A stretch of 59,147 nucleotides of DNA from Clostridia bacterium (lineage in GTDB: Bacteria > Bacillota > Clostridia > Peptostreptococcales > Anaerovoracaceae), in assembly GCA_024403185.1 (NCBI GenBank), contig JAKSSG010000005.1, positions 1 through 59,147 of the forward strand, given 5' to 3'. The position numbers and the translations under genes were made by a program. Each line of letters begins with the position of its first letter. Positions within the stretch are counted from its first letter, which is position 1. The notes under the pieces are model-generated. The model made no database searches. It was given only the letters and a program-made list of their open reading frames with translations, and was not told where the DNA came from. Shown here in pieces: positions 15,646-24,957 of the stretch.

Positions 15646-16299
15646 ATGAAACTTGAAATTGATGGTCTTTACAGACTTAAAGATACAGACTACGACAGAC
15701 TTTACAGCATGTTCCTGGGTGCGTTCAGGAACTACGAAAAACTTCTGGGCGCTTATCCCGACTGGGATGACAGGCAGGCAGCCATTGAGATGGTAATAGC
15801 ATATTACCTTGCTTATGACATTAAGTACGGAGTGTCCTACAGCCTGGATGATGAAATCAATGAGGCAATTGTACTCTGCCATTCCGATGACATGGATTAT
15901 TCGGAGGAAAGGTGCGAGGCGGCAGACTGCGAGAACGACAGATTCAGAGCGGCGGCGGCAAAGCTGTCCGATGAACAGGTTCAGTTATGGTTTGATTTCT
16001 TTGATGAATTTGACAGACAGGAAGCGGCACTGGACATTCCAGAACCTCACATTTACGTGGATTACGTTGCGGTAAGAGACGGCCTTCAGGGCAGGGGAAG
16101 AGGAGGCAGAATCATCGGAAAGCTTAAGGACTATTCCGATGAAACAGGACTCCCGATCATGCTTTTCACAAACGGGGAGCGCGACATTGAATTCTATCTG
16201 AAAAACGGATTCAGAATACTTGGCATTACAAAATCCGAAGAATTCAGATTCGAAAATACATACATGCTCTATGAGCCGGATGCAAAGGCAGACCGATGA
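15646..16299 (+). CDS. GNAT-family N-acetyltransferase
   Basis: 217 residues, ATG with AAGGA close upstream. The acetyl-CoA binding motif A is clear at about residues 140-158 (YVDYVAVRDGLQGRGRGGRII), followed by FYLKNGFRILG, the typical C-terminal GNAT element. The N-terminal 60 residues (LYSMFLGAFRNYEKLLGAYP) match GNATs that act on small molecules. Substrate cannot be read from sequence. It overlaps ylmH by four bases (ATGA). Confidence 0.88.
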   Translation: MKLEIDGLYRLKDTDYDRLYSMFLGAFRNYEKLLGAYPDWDDRQAAIEMVIAYYLAYDIKYGVSYSLDDEINEAIVLCHSDDMDYSEERCEAADCENDRFRAAAAKLSDEQVQLWFDFFDEFDRQEAALDIPEPHIYVDYVAVRDGLQGRGRGGRIIGKLKDYSDETGLPIMLFTNGERDIEFYLKNGFRILGITKSEEFRFENTYMLYEPDAKADR

Positions 16300-17087
16300 A
16301 CAGGGATGAACTTCTGATTGCACAACTTGAAGACCGGGCAGACAGGGCTTCGGACAGATACATGCTGGTTGCCGGGGATTTTCTGGATACCCACCAGCGA
16401 AAGGTGGCAGAGGACTTTGCAAAGAGCAGAAAACTGCCTGTGCGTCTATTATTCTACGGCGGTTATGAGGATGCCGAAAGAAGCATGCCCGTTTTCCTGC
16501 CCGACTACATTGAAATGCCTGAGAAAGGCGTTCCGGAGGAAGTAAGCGATCTGCTTCGAATTGTTCGCGTCAGCGTTTCGAAGGGAGGAAGGCAGCTGAG
16601 TCACAGGGACTATCTGGGTTCGCTCCTGGCGCTGGGACTTGACCGTGAAGTAACGGGAGACATTCTGGTTCGAAAACCGGATGAGAGAACGGGCGGCGGA
16701 GCGGATATCATCGTGCAGACCGAAATCGCCGACTTTATAGAAATGAATTACAATAAAGCCGGCCGGACAAGCCTGACGGTTGAAGTGCTGCCCATTGACA
16801 GCCTGGATACGGGCTCAATCAACATAGAGCAAAAGCAGGACACTGTTGCATCTCTCAGACTGGACAGCATATGCGCTTCGGCATTCGGCCTTTCAAGAGC
16901 AAAGGCTGCGGAAGCCATAAGGCGGGGCATTGTATCAGTCAACAGCGTGGAAGCCACTAAAATTGACATGGAAATCCGAGAGAAGGATAAAATAGTCATG
17001 AGGGGAAAGGGTAAAGTTACACTCGATGAAATAGGCGGAACAAGCCGCAAGGACAGAATCCGCATCAAGCTTAATCTATATAGGTGA
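16296..17087 (+). CDS. ylmH: YlmH-family S4-domain RNA-binding protein
   Basis: 263 residues. YlmH proteins are linked to cell division loci and to rescue of stalled ribosomal subunits. The N-terminal part (residues 1-90) has the YlmH sequence DRYMLVAGDFLDTHQR, FYGGYEDAER; the middle carries LSHRDYLGSLLALGLDREVTGDI; the C-terminal S4 domain starts near 185 (LRLDSICASAFGLSRAKAAEAIRRGIVSVN). It is usually near ftsZ and divIVA, but here it lies with metF and a GNAT gene, 29 kb from ftsZ. Confidence 0.93.
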   Translation: MNRDELLIAQLEDRADRASDRYMLVAGDFLDTHQRKVAEDFAKSRKLPVRLLFYGGYEDAERSMPVFLPDYIEMPEKGVPEEVSDLLRIVRVSVSKGGRQLSHRDYLGSLLALGLDREVTGDILVRKPDERTGGGADIIVQTEIADFIEMNYNKAGRTSLTVEVLPIDSLDTGSINIEQKQDTVASLRLDSICASAFGLSRAKAAEAIRRGIVSVNSVEATKIDMEIREKDKIVMRGKGKVTLDEIGGTSRKDRIRIKLNLYR

Positions 17088-17091
17088 AAAA

Positions 17092-17970
17092 ATGAAAATA
17101 CCTGAACTGTACAGACAAAGAAAAGAAGAAGGAAGACCGGTTTTTTCTCTGGAGGTGTTCCCTCCTAAGAGAAAGAGCAACATGAATTCAATATATGAGG
17201 CTGTTGACAGGCTGAAGGTTACGGAACCTGATTTCATAAGCGTTACCTATGGCGCCGGCGGAAACATTGCCGACAATTCAACCTGCGACATAGCGGCCAC
17301 AATCAAGAAGAAGTACGGGATTGAAACCGTGGCTCATCTCACCTGCATCAACTCCACCAGAGAGGACGTTAAGGTAATGATCCAGAGATTTGCCGATTCG
17401 GATATTGAAAACGTAATGGCCCTGCGCGGCGACATCGTTCCCGGTGAGGAAATAAAGAGAGAATTTGCCCACGCCAATGAACTGGCAATAGAAATACAGA
17501 GGCAGTGCCATGACGATCTTGAGATTCTTGGTGCCTGCTATCCGGAAGGACATTACGAGGCGAGAAGCATTGAAGAGGATGTACAGAATCTGAAGTACAA
17601 AATAGGAGCGGGAGCCAAGGTGCTTATCACTCAGCTCTTCTTTGACAATCACAAATTCTATGACTTCATTTCAAGACTTGGTGAGAGCGGCATTTTTGTT
17701 CCGGTGTCAGCCGGAATAATGCCGATTGTCAAATCCAGTCAGATAGAGAAAACCGTTCAGCTCTCCGGCGCAAGTCTGCCGCACGACTTCACAGAGATGA
17801 TTGCTCTTTACGAGCACGATAAGGACGGGCTCTATGAGGCGGGCATTGATTTTGCGGTAAGACAGTGCAGAGAGCTTATTACACACGGCGTTGACGGCGT
17901 TCACATATATACCATGAACGACCCGCAGGTCGCAATAAGCGTGTGGGAAGGAATAAAGGATCTGCTCTAA
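17092..17970 (+). CDS. metF: Methylenetetrahydrofolate reductase
   Basis: 292 residues. It reduces 5,10-methylene- to 5-methyltetrahydrofolate, the methyl donor for MetH encoded 2.8 kb downstream. TIM-barrel landmarks: FSLEVFPPKR, FISVTYGAGG, VAHLTC, NVMALRGD, EILGACYPEGH, ITQLFFDNHKFYDF, VSAGIMPI, GVHIYTMN. Size is that of the short bacterial MetF. The TAA shares a base with the ATG of the next gene (TAATG). Confidence 0.96.
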   Translation: MKIPELYRQRKEEGRPVFSLEVFPPKRKSNMNSIYEAVDRLKVTEPDFISVTYGAGGNIADNSTCDIAATIKKKYGIETVAHLTCINSTREDVKVMIQRFADSDIENVMALRGDIVPGEEIKREFAHANELAIEIQRQCHDDLEILGACYPEGHYEARSIEEDVQNLKYKIGAGAKVLITQLFFDNHKFYDFISRLGESGIFVPVSAGIMPIVKSSQIEKTVQLSGASLPHDFTEMIALYEHDKDGLYEAGIDFAVRQCRELITHGVDGVHIYTMNDPQVAISVWEGIKDLL

Positions 17971-19019
17971 TGACTCAGAACCTGATGAATTATCTAACTG
18001 AATATGCGGACACGGATTTCAGACAGCATCCCTTCACGGCAGTGGATGCTCTTGTGCTGTGTCAGCTTTCATATCCGAAGATCGACCGGATAGTTCCGGC
18101 GGACGGATTCATGAGTATTGAGGCCGTTGCCGGGCATCCGGACAGTGATGCACTGTACACGGACAGGATCTTCGGAGAAATGTACAGGGAATTCGTGACG
18201 AAGGTCGTGGCATCAGAGAGATACAGAGGATTTGAAGCCGGCCTGTTCAAGGCACTCGTAAGCGAGTCGGAGGAGTATCAGTTTGCTGCCGTGACATTTC
18301 GCATGCCGGGGGACAGATACTTCGTGGCATTCAGAGGTACCGACGAGAAGGTGGTAGGATGGAAAGAGGATTTTAACATGGGACACCTTGCGGAGGTTCC
18401 GTCCCAGGCAATCGCACTTGATTATCTGAACTCTGTTCCCGGCGCCGGACCTGTGTTTGTCGGTGGTCACTCCAAGGGCGGAAACCAGGCAATCTACGCA
18501 GCTGCAAAGGCAGACAGATCCGTCAGGGAACGCATAACGGGAATATACAGTTTCGATGGAATGGGAATGGGAGAAGACTTCTACAGCAGTCCGGAATACG
18601 CGGAGATCAGGAACAGAATTACCAAGATCATTCCCGATGAATCAATAATAGGAACACTATTCGAGAGGCCTGAAAACTGCCTGATTGTCAGAAGTGACAG
18701 CAGGGGAATCAAACAGCATGACTTCATGAAGTGGCATGTCAGGGAGGGTCACTTTGAATACTGCGACAGCCTGAAACCGGCAGCGGCACTTCTGGCCGAA
18801 AGGCTGAAGAAATGGATAGACTCTCTCGATGGTGAAGAAAGAGAGAAGTTCGTAGACAGCATCTATTCCCTGGTGCTGGCCTGCCAGCCCGATGAGATAT
18901 ACAGCCTGGGCGACGATGCCTTCAGAAAAGTGCAGACAGTGATAGGCGAACTGAGAAACATGGATGAAGAAAGCAGAACTGAAATCAGGAGCACGCTTCT
19001 GAAGCTGATCAGGGCATAG
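17970..19019 (+). CDS. DUF2974 (Mbeg1-like) alpha/beta hydrolase
   Basis: 349 residues from the ATG that overlaps the metF stop. The nucleophile elbow GGHSKGGNQA (about residue 165-175) and the preceding YFVAFRGTDEKVVGWKEDF are those of the DUF2974/Mbeg1 lipase-like family, which is common in Firmicutes and of uncertain substrate. Later motifs: YSFDGMGMGEDF and a histidine in the closing part (SRGIKQHDFMKWH) that may complete the catalytic triad. No signal peptide, so it acts in the cytoplasm. Confidence 0.88.
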   Translation: MTQNLMNYLTEYADTDFRQHPFTAVDALVLCQLSYPKIDRIVPADGFMSIEAVAGHPDSDALYTDRIFGEMYREFVTKVVASERYRGFEAGLFKALVSESEEYQFAAVTFRMPGDRYFVAFRGTDEKVVGWKEDFNMGHLAEVPSQAIALDYLNSVPGAGPVFVGGHSKGGNQAIYAAAKADRSVRERITGIYSFDGMGMGEDFYSSPEYAEIRNRITKIIPDESIIGTLFERPENCLIVRSDSRGIKQHDFMKWHVREGHFEYCDSLKPAAALLAERLKKWIDSLDGEEREKFVDSIYSLVLACQPDEIYSLGDDAFRKVQTVIGELRNMDEESRTEIRSTLLKLIRA

Positions 19020-19094
19020 CTAAGGTAAAGGCAGCCTCCATTCTCTCTGGAAGGCTTAAGAGCAGCCGGATATAACATGAAATAAACTGAGATA

Positions 19095-19131
19095 AAAACT
19101 CCGTATGCAGAAGCAACGGAGTTTTCTTTTT
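19095..19131 (+). terminator. Intrinsic terminator after the ylmH-metF-DUF2974 operon
   Basis: AAAACTCCGT and ACGGAGTTTT form a 10-bp stem with an 11-base loop, followed by CTTTTT. A TATAAT at 19145-19150 downstream may start the next transcript, but no convincing -35 box is seen. Confidence 0.88.
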
Positions 19132-19187
19132 GCCAAATAAGTTTTATAATATGGTAGATGGGTAAAGTATTTTTTTGAGGTAGAAAA

Positions 19188-20753
19188 ATGAACGAAAACG
19201 GAAAAGTATTTTTCGCTAAAAAGGGCGATGAAAACGGATTAACAGAAAAGATATACATGAATCCCCAGATGGTCAACAGACACGGATTCATATGCGGCGC
19301 AACAGGTACCGGCAAATCGGTAACGCTGAAGGTGCTGGCCGAATCATTTTCGGCCATGGGTGTTCCCACATTCTTCTCGGACGTGAAAGGAGACATGGCG
19401 GGAATCGGCAAGGCCGGAGAAGACAGTGAAAAAATGCAGGAAAGGCTGACCAGATTTGACATCAGAGAGCAGTTCAGCTACAAGGCATTTCCTGTAACCA
19501 TATATGACATATACGGAGAAAAGGGCATTCCGCTCAGAACTACCATAAGCGAAATGGGGCCTCAGCTCCTGTCGCAGATTCTCGAACTGAATGACACCCA
19601 GTCGGATCTGCTGATGGTATCCTTCAAGATTGCCGATGACCGGCAGCTGCTTCTCTACGATACAAAGGATCTTAAGGCCCTGCTGACGTATATCTCGGAT
19701 AATGCTGCCGAATTCAAGGAGGATTACGGTCACATTGCACCGACTTCAATGGCAACGATCATAAGAGCCATCGTGGCTCTCGAGGCAGAGGGCGCAGATC
19801 AGTTCTTCGGAGAACCGGCAATAGACATTAACGATTTCTTCTGCACGAACCCGAGCGGATACGGAATGGTCAATGTGCTGTCATCGGAGGCACTTATAAA
19901 CAAGCCGAGACTCTATTCGGCCTTCATGCTCTACCTGCTCAGCGAACTGTTTGAGGTTCTGCCTGAAGTGGGAGACCTGGACAAACCTAAAATCGTTTTC
20001 TTCTTTGATGAGGCTCATCTGCTGTTCAACAACGCATCAAAAGCCCTCCTGGAAAAGATTGAACAGGTTGTTAAACTCATAAGATCAAAGGGCGTAGGAA
20101 TATTCTTTGTAACCCAGAGCCCGGGAGATATCCCTTCAGGAGTTATGGCGCAGCTCGGAAATAAGATAGAACATGCGCTTCACGCATATACACCTGCTGA
20201 ACAGAAGGTCCTGAAAGCCGCAGCTGATTCATTCAGGGAAAACCCTGAATTCGATACGGCTGAGCTTCTGCAGAATCTGGGAACAGGTGAGGCAATCGTA
20301 TCGGTACTCGATGACAACGGGGCACCTACGGTTGCAGAACACGCTTACATTCTTCCGCCTGAAAGCTTCATGGGAGCGATTACTGATTCGGAAAGAGACA
20401 ATCTGGTCAAGGGATCAACCTTGTTCAACAAGTACGGACAGATGGTGGATTCCGAATCGGCCTATGAGGTCTTAAATGACATGAAGCAGCAGTCAGAAGA
20501 GGCTGCGGCAGCTGCGGAAACTGCTGCCGAAGAGAAAAAGAAAACGGAAGCACCAAAGAAGAAGGAAAAGATGAGCGACCTTGACAAGATGAAGAAGAGC
20601 GTCGCCTCATCAACCGGAAGCACCGTAGGAAGAGAGGTCGGCAAGATCGTTGGAGAAGCCGTTCTCGGAAAGCAGGGAAAGACAATAGGCGGGAACATCG
20701 GATCCGCAATAGGAAGAAACCTTCTTGGGACACTCATGAAGAAAAGAGATTAG
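19188..20753 (+). CDS. HerA/DUF853-type P-loop ATPase (YjgR-like)
   Basis: 521 residues, ATG with GAGGT seven bases upstream. FtsK/HerA-superfamily ATPase: Walker A GATGTGKSVTLK (residues about 44-55), PTFFSDVKGDMAG, and Walker B IVFFFDEAHLLF (about 269-280); later FVTQSPGDIP (sensor region). Residues 425-465 are an alanine/glutamate/lysine-rich linker and the last 45 form a glycine-zipper-like tail (GREVGKIVGEAVLG, GGNIGSAIGRNLLG). The family is widespread in bacteria and has no settled function. It precedes metH by nine bases. Confidence 0.93.
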   Translation: MNENGKVFFAKKGDENGLTEKIYMNPQMVNRHGFICGATGTGKSVTLKVLAESFSAMGVPTFFSDVKGDMAGIGKAGEDSEKMQERLTRFDIREQFSYKAFPVTIYDIYGEKGIPLRTTISEMGPQLLSQILELNDTQSDLLMVSFKIADDRQLLLYDTKDLKALLTYISDNAAEFKEDYGHIAPTSMATIIRAIVALEAEGADQFFGEPAIDINDFFCTNPSGYGMVNVLSSEALINKPRLYSAFMLYLLSELFEVLPEVGDLDKPKIVFFFDEAHLLFNNASKALLEKIEQVVKLIRSKGVGIFFVTQSPGDIPSGVMAQLGNKIEHALHAYTPAEQKVLKAAADSFRENPEFDTAELLQNLGTGEAIVSVLDDNGAPTVAEHAYILPPESFMGAITDSERDNLVKGSTLFNKYGQMVDSESAYEVLNDMKQQSEEAAAAAETAAEEKKKTEAPKKKEKMSDLDKMKKSVASSTGSTVGREVGKIVGEAVLGKQGKTIGGNIGSAIGRNLLGTLMKKRD

Positions 20754-20762
20754 GAAGAGTAA

Positions 20763-23201
20763 ATGACAGAAAGCATTAACAGGACAAGAATACTTGACGG
20801 AGCAACGGGAACACTGTTTCAGGCGCGGGGAATGAAGGCCGGCGAAGATTCGACTGCCTTTGCATTAAACAATCCTGAAACTGTGGAAGAAGTTGCAAGA
20901 GAATACATTGAAGCGGGCTCTGAGTTCATATATGCGCCTACATTCAACCTGAACAGAAGCAGGGTTGAGGCACTTGGCGAAACGGTAATGTCCATATCCG
21001 AAAAGCTGGCCGCACCGGCTCTTAAACTGAGGGAGGAATATGCGGCAAAGGGAAGACCGGTTCTGGTAGCCTATGACGTGGGCCCTCAGGGCGAGATGCT
21101 TGAACCCCTCGGCAGCCTGAGCTTCGAGGATGCATACGATTTCTATGCGGAGGAGGCGAAGGCGGCTGAAGCCATCGGCGCCGACCTGGTTACGATAGAA
21201 ACCATGACGGACATATATGATGTCAAGGCGGCGGTGCTTGCCGTTAAGGAAAACACACAGCTGCCTGTAATCGTCACAATGTCATTTGAGGAAAACGGCA
21301 GAACATTTACGGGAACAAGCCTTGAAACCATGGCCATTACACTTGAAGGACTGGGTGTGGATGCCATGGGAATAAACTGCTCGCTCGGCCCGGCGCAGAT
21401 TCTGCCTCTTATAAAGGAACTGATGACGTACACGGATCTGCCTATAGTTGCGAAACCGAATGCAGGCCTGCCTGATCCGGCAACGGGCGGATACGACATT
21501 TCATGCGATGAGTTTGTGGAAATAATGAAGCAGTATGTAGATGCCGGCGTTGACATGGTCGGCGGCTGCTGCGGAACCACGCCGGAATACATCCGTGGAA
21601 TCGCCTCATACGTAAACGATAACCCTGCAAAGGCAGGAGGAAGGGGACAGGATATTTCACTGACAAGTCTCTTCGGGCTGGAGGAAAGACCGAAAAGAGA
21701 TCTGAGAGTATGCAGCGGCAGAAAGACTGTAACAGTCAATCATATTGCGGTAATCGGGGAGAGACTGAACCCGACAGGAAAGAAAAAACTGAAGAATGCA
21801 CTCCTTAACGGAGATTATGATTACGTAATTGCACAGGCAATAAGCCAGCAGGAAGCAGGCGCGGAAATACTGGATGTTAACGTAGGCGTTCCGGGTCTGG
21901 ATGAAGCAGCTGCAATGCCGGCACTGGTAAAGAGACTGCAGGCGGTTACGGATCTGCCTCTGCAGATTGACTCCTCGAATCCGGAAGCAATCGAGGCGGC
22001 GCTTAGAGTATATAACGGCAAGGCCATAGTAAACTCCGTAAACGGAGATGAAGAGGTAATGGACAGGATTCTTCCGATTGTGAAGAAGTACGGGGCTGCC
22101 GTAATAGGACTGACCCTTGACGGAAACGGCATACCTGAAACCTGTGATCAGCGTTTCGCGATCGCACAGCGCATAGCCGACAGGGCGGACGCATACGGAA
22201 TAAAGAGAGAGGACCTGATTATCGACTGCCTGACTCTGACCGCTTCGGCTCAGCAGAAGGAGGTCGATGAGACTCTCAGAACGGTGCGCATGGTAAAGGA
22301 AAAGCTGGGTCTCAAGACGGCACTGGGCGTATCAAACGTAAGCTTCGGTCTGCCGCTTCGTCCGGTGGTTAACAGGACATTCCTGACCATGGCTCTGGAG
22401 AACGGCCTCGACTTGCCGATTATCAATCCGAACGATGAAGACATGATGGCGTCTGTCTTTGCATTTAACGTTCTCAAAAACAGAGACGAGGGTGCGGCAG
22501 CCTTCATTGAGAGATATGCTGAAGCGGAGATATCCAAATCCATCAGCGCCGGAGCTGCGAAGAAGGTAACTGATGAAGAGCTTTCTCCTGTTGCAAAGGC
22601 AATAGCCAGCGGTCTTGAAGGCGAAACGGCGAAGGCCGTAGAGCAGATGCTGGAGAATAAGGACCCTATGGATATCGTTAACGGGGAACTCATTCCTGCC
22701 CTTGACAGAGTGGGAAAGGGTTTTGAAAAGGGTGAGATTTTCCTGCCGGCAATGATGCAGTCCGCACAGGCTGCACAGGCGGGATTTGATGTGATAAAGA
22801 AAACACTTGATGAATCCGGACAGAGAGGCGAGAACAGGGGAGATGTTATCATCGCCACTGTAAAGGGGGACATTCACGATATCGGCAAGAACATCGTCAG
22901 GGTAATCATGGAGAACTACGGTTACAACATGATAGACCTGGGAAGAGATGTTCCCGTTCAGACGGTTGTGGATGCCGTTCTGGATAAGGGCGTAAGACTC
23001 GTTGGTCTGAGTGCTCTCATGACCACGACACTTGCCTCAATGGAGGAGACCATCAGGGCATTGAGACAGGCGGCACCTGACTGCAGGATAATGGTTGGAG
23101 GAGCTGTACTTACTGAAGATTATGCGAAGGAAATCGGAGCCGACTTCTACTGCAGAGATGCGATGAAATCCGTTGAAGCGGCGCAGAAGGTTTTTGAATA
23201 G
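20763..23201 (+). CDS. metH: Cobalamin-dependent methionine synthase without reactivation domain
   Basis: 812 residues against about 1,200 for E. coli MetH. Present in order: homocysteine-binding barrel (RILDGATGT; zinc ligands in GINCS and GGCCGT), methyltetrahydrofolate barrel (ERLNPTGKKKL, EILDVNVGVPG, LQIDSSNP), B12 cap and B12-binding domain (GDIHDIGKNIV, the base-off His). The C-terminal SAM-binding reactivation domain is missing, as in many Clostridia, so a separate protein must re-reduce oxidised cobalamin. A candidate is encoded at 29872. metF, which makes its methyl donor, lies upstream. Confidence 0.96.
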   Translation: MTESINRTRILDGATGTLFQARGMKAGEDSTAFALNNPETVEEVAREYIEAGSEFIYAPTFNLNRSRVEALGETVMSISEKLAAPALKLREEYAAKGRPVLVAYDVGPQGEMLEPLGSLSFEDAYDFYAEEAKAAEAIGADLVTIETMTDIYDVKAAVLAVKENTQLPVIVTMSFEENGRTFTGTSLETMAITLEGLGVDAMGINCSLGPAQILPLIKELMTYTDLPIVAKPNAGLPDPATGGYDISCDEFVEIMKQYVDAGVDMVGGCCGTTPEYIRGIASYVNDNPAKAGGRGQDISLTSLFGLEERPKRDLRVCSGRKTVTVNHIAVIGERLNPTGKKKLKNALLNGDYDYVIAQAISQQEAGAEILDVNVGVPGLDEAAAMPALVKRLQAVTDLPLQIDSSNPEAIEAALRVYNGKAIVNSVNGDEEVMDRILPIVKKYGAAVIGLTLDGNGIPETCDQRFAIAQRIADRADAYGIKREDLIIDCLTLTASAQQKEVDETLRTVRMVKEKLGLKTALGVSNVSFGLPLRPVVNRTFLTMALENGLDLPIINPNDEDMMASVFAFNVLKNRDEGAAAFIERYAEAEISKSISAGAAKKVTDEELSPVAKAIASGLEGETAKAVEQMLENKDPMDIVNGELIPALDRVGKGFEKGEIFLPAMMQSAQAAQAGFDVIKKTLDESGQRGENRGDVIIATVKGDIHDIGKNIVRVIMENYGYNMIDLGRDVPVQTVVDAVLDKGVRLVGLSALMTTTLASMEETIRALRQAAPDCRIMVGGAVLTEDYAKEIGADFYCRDAMKSVEAAQKVFE

Positions 23202-23213
23202 GAGGATTGGAAA

Positions 23214-23606
23214 TTGAGAACAAGATACGGAAGCGATGAACTGAATAAATTTTTACTGATTGTCTGCCTGGTGCTGATAGTTCTGAATCTGTTCATTCAG
23301 GTAAGAGCGCTGCATGTGCTCGTGATACTGGTACTGATAGTGGTATTCAGCAGATCTTTTTCAAGATGCTTTGACAAGAGACAGCAGGAGAACATGAAGT
23401 TTCTCGAACTGAAAAACAGATACTTCGGAAGCAGGGAACAGAAGGCCTACAGGAAGGCGGCCAGGGAAGACCGCAAGGCGGCAAACGAGGGCAAGCGTGT
23501 CCTGATCTGCCCGTACTGCAAGGAAAAACTCAGAGTCCCTGTTGGTGCGGGAAAGATAAAAATCAAATGTCCTCACTGCAAAAGTGAGTTCGAGGAAACA
23601 GTATAA
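23214..23606 (+). CDS. Small membrane protein with C-terminal zinc ribbon
   Basis: 130 residues from a TTG start eight bases after GGAGG. Two adjoining hydrophobic helices (about residues 12-30 and 32-47) are followed by a strongly basic stretch (SREQKAYRKAAREDRKAANEGKR) and a zinc ribbon (CPYC...CPHC, residues about 101-123). Function unknown. Its place 12 bases after metH suggests co-transcription only. Confidence 0.8.
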   Translation: MRTRYGSDELNKFLLIVCLVLIVLNLFIQVRALHVLVILVLIVVFSRSFSRCFDKRQQENMKFLELKNRYFGSREQKAYRKAAREDRKAANEGKRVLICPYCKEKLRVPVGAGKIKIKCPHCKSEFEETV

Positions 23607-23701
23607 TATAACCGGAAAAGCGATTTCCAGAAGGTCAACTCGATTCCGCACCCTGCAGAATTCTCACTTTACTACGACCTGTAGACTGTACTTGATAAAA
23701 G

Positions 23702-23741
23702 AGCTCCTAATGACTAAAATGGTAGTTGTTAGGAGCTTTTT
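23702..23741 (+). promoter_or_regulatory. Hairpin that buries the ribosome-binding site of the MFS gene
   Basis: AGCTCCTAA (23702-23710) pairs with TTAGGAGCT (23729-23737), loop of 18 bases, followed by TTTTT. The right arm contains AGGAG, the only ribosome-binding site of the gene starting at 23743. It can be a terminator for the upstream operon, a translational switch, or both. An ATG at 23710 in frame with the MFS gene lies in the loop side and may act as an alternative start. Confidence 0.7.
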
Positions 23742-23742
23742 A

Positions 23743-24957
23743 ATGGATAAAATACTGAACAGCAGTTACGGAGCAATATTTGGAACATACTGGGTAATCT
23801 ACGCGGTAATAAGCAGCTTTTCATCCGTATTCATGCTGGCAAAGGGATATACAAATTCAGAAATAGGAATAACACTGGCAACGGCAAATGTTCTGGCCGT
23901 AATACTGCAGCCGCTCATTGCCGACTTTGCGGACAGGTCAAAGAAGCTGGGCGTACTTGGCGTAACCGAAATCATGACGGTATGCATGATGATTTTCCTG
24001 GTAGGCATGTTTGCCTTCGGTGGAGGAAGCCTGGCACTCTGCGCTGTTTTCGTGCTGCTCATCGGTTTTCATACGGTTCTGCAGCCCTTCTTCAATTCTC
24101 TGGCCTTCAGGCTTGAACAGTGCGGAGTCGCAATCAATTACGGTATAGCCAGAGCAGTCGGTTCGCTGGCATATTCCGTGTTCGTCGCATTCTTCGGTAC
24201 GCTTGTCGAAAAACACGGAGTTGACATCATGCCTGTGGCAGGAGAAATATCCTGCCTGCTGCTCATAGCAAGTCTTGTGTTTACGGGACACTATTTCAAA
24301 AAGGCAATGAGGGCCGGTGAAGGAAAATCGGCAGCCCTTAAAAAGGACGAAACTGATTCGGAAGAGATTAACCTGGTGCAGTTCATGAAGAGAAACAGAA
24401 TGTTTTTCGTAATGAGCCTTGGAATTGTGGGACTGTATTTCAGCAATTCGGTGCTGAACTTCTACATGGCGCAGATCGTCGACGGAGTGGGAGGTACTAC
24501 AGAGGACATGGGAAGGATTCTGGGAGTCATGGCCTTCCTGGAGATACCGACCATGGTGTTCTTCAAGCAGCTGAAGAACAGATTCTCCTGCAGAACTCTG
24601 CTTAAGGTTGCAAGCATAGGCTTTACCGTGAAGATTGCCCTGTGCTGGCTTGCACAGTCAGTGCTGATGCTCTATGTCGCTCACATATTCCAGCTGGTGT
24701 CCTTCGCCCTGTTCCTGCCGGGAATGGTCTACTTCACCAATGAGATCATGAGCAGGGGCGAGGCCATAAAGGGACAGGCCCTTTACACGACGATGATAAC
24801 AATAGCGACGGTTATTTCCAGCCTGCTGGGAGGAATAATACTCGATGCTGCAGGACCTAGGATGCTGACATTCATAGCTACTCTGGTAACGGCTATCGGA
24901 GCGGCAATAATAATATTCGTAATAGACAAGGTCAAGGGAGGTAAACAGAATGTATGA
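23743..24957 (+). CDS. MFS transporter (LacY/nucleoside-H+ symporter-like group)
   Basis: 404 residues from the ATG at 23743, seven bases after AGGAG; the frame is open further up. Twelve membrane helices can be traced, starting SSYGAIFGTYWVIYAVISSF. The segment FADRSKKLG between helices 2 and 3 corresponds to the MFS loop motif. Residues around 195-225 form the central cytoplasmic loop (KAMRAGEGKSAALKKDE). The overall look is that of the MFS_1-like/3-phenylpropionate-LacY branch; the substrate is not predictable. It overlaps the sirtuin gene by eight bases. Confidence 0.87.
   Translation: MDKILNSSYGAIFGTYWVIYAVISSFSSVFMLAKGYTNSEIGITLATANVLAVILQPLIADFADRSKKLGVLGVTEIMTVCMMIFLVGMFAFGGGSLALCAVFVLLIGFHTVLQPFFNSLAFRLEQCGVAINYGIARAVGSLAYSVFVAFFGTLVEKHGVDIMPVAGEISCLLLIASLVFTGHYFKKAMRAGEGKSAALKKDETDSEEINLVQFMKRNRMFFVMSLGIVGLYFSNSVLNFYMAQIVDGVGGTTEDMGRILGVMAFLEIPTMVFFKQLKNRFSCRTLLKVASIGFTVKIALCWLAQSVLMLYVAHIFQLVSFALFLPGMVYFTNEIMSRGEAIKGQALYTTMITIATVISSLLGGIILDAAGPRMLTFIATLVTAIGAAIIIFVIDKVKGGKQNV

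Noticed and set aside
17021..17034. A seventh copy of the array arm (ACTCGATGAAATAG)
   Set aside because: It lies in frame inside ylmH, coding for Leu-Asp-Glu-Ile, and has no opposite arm 19 bases later. Chance match in coding sequence.
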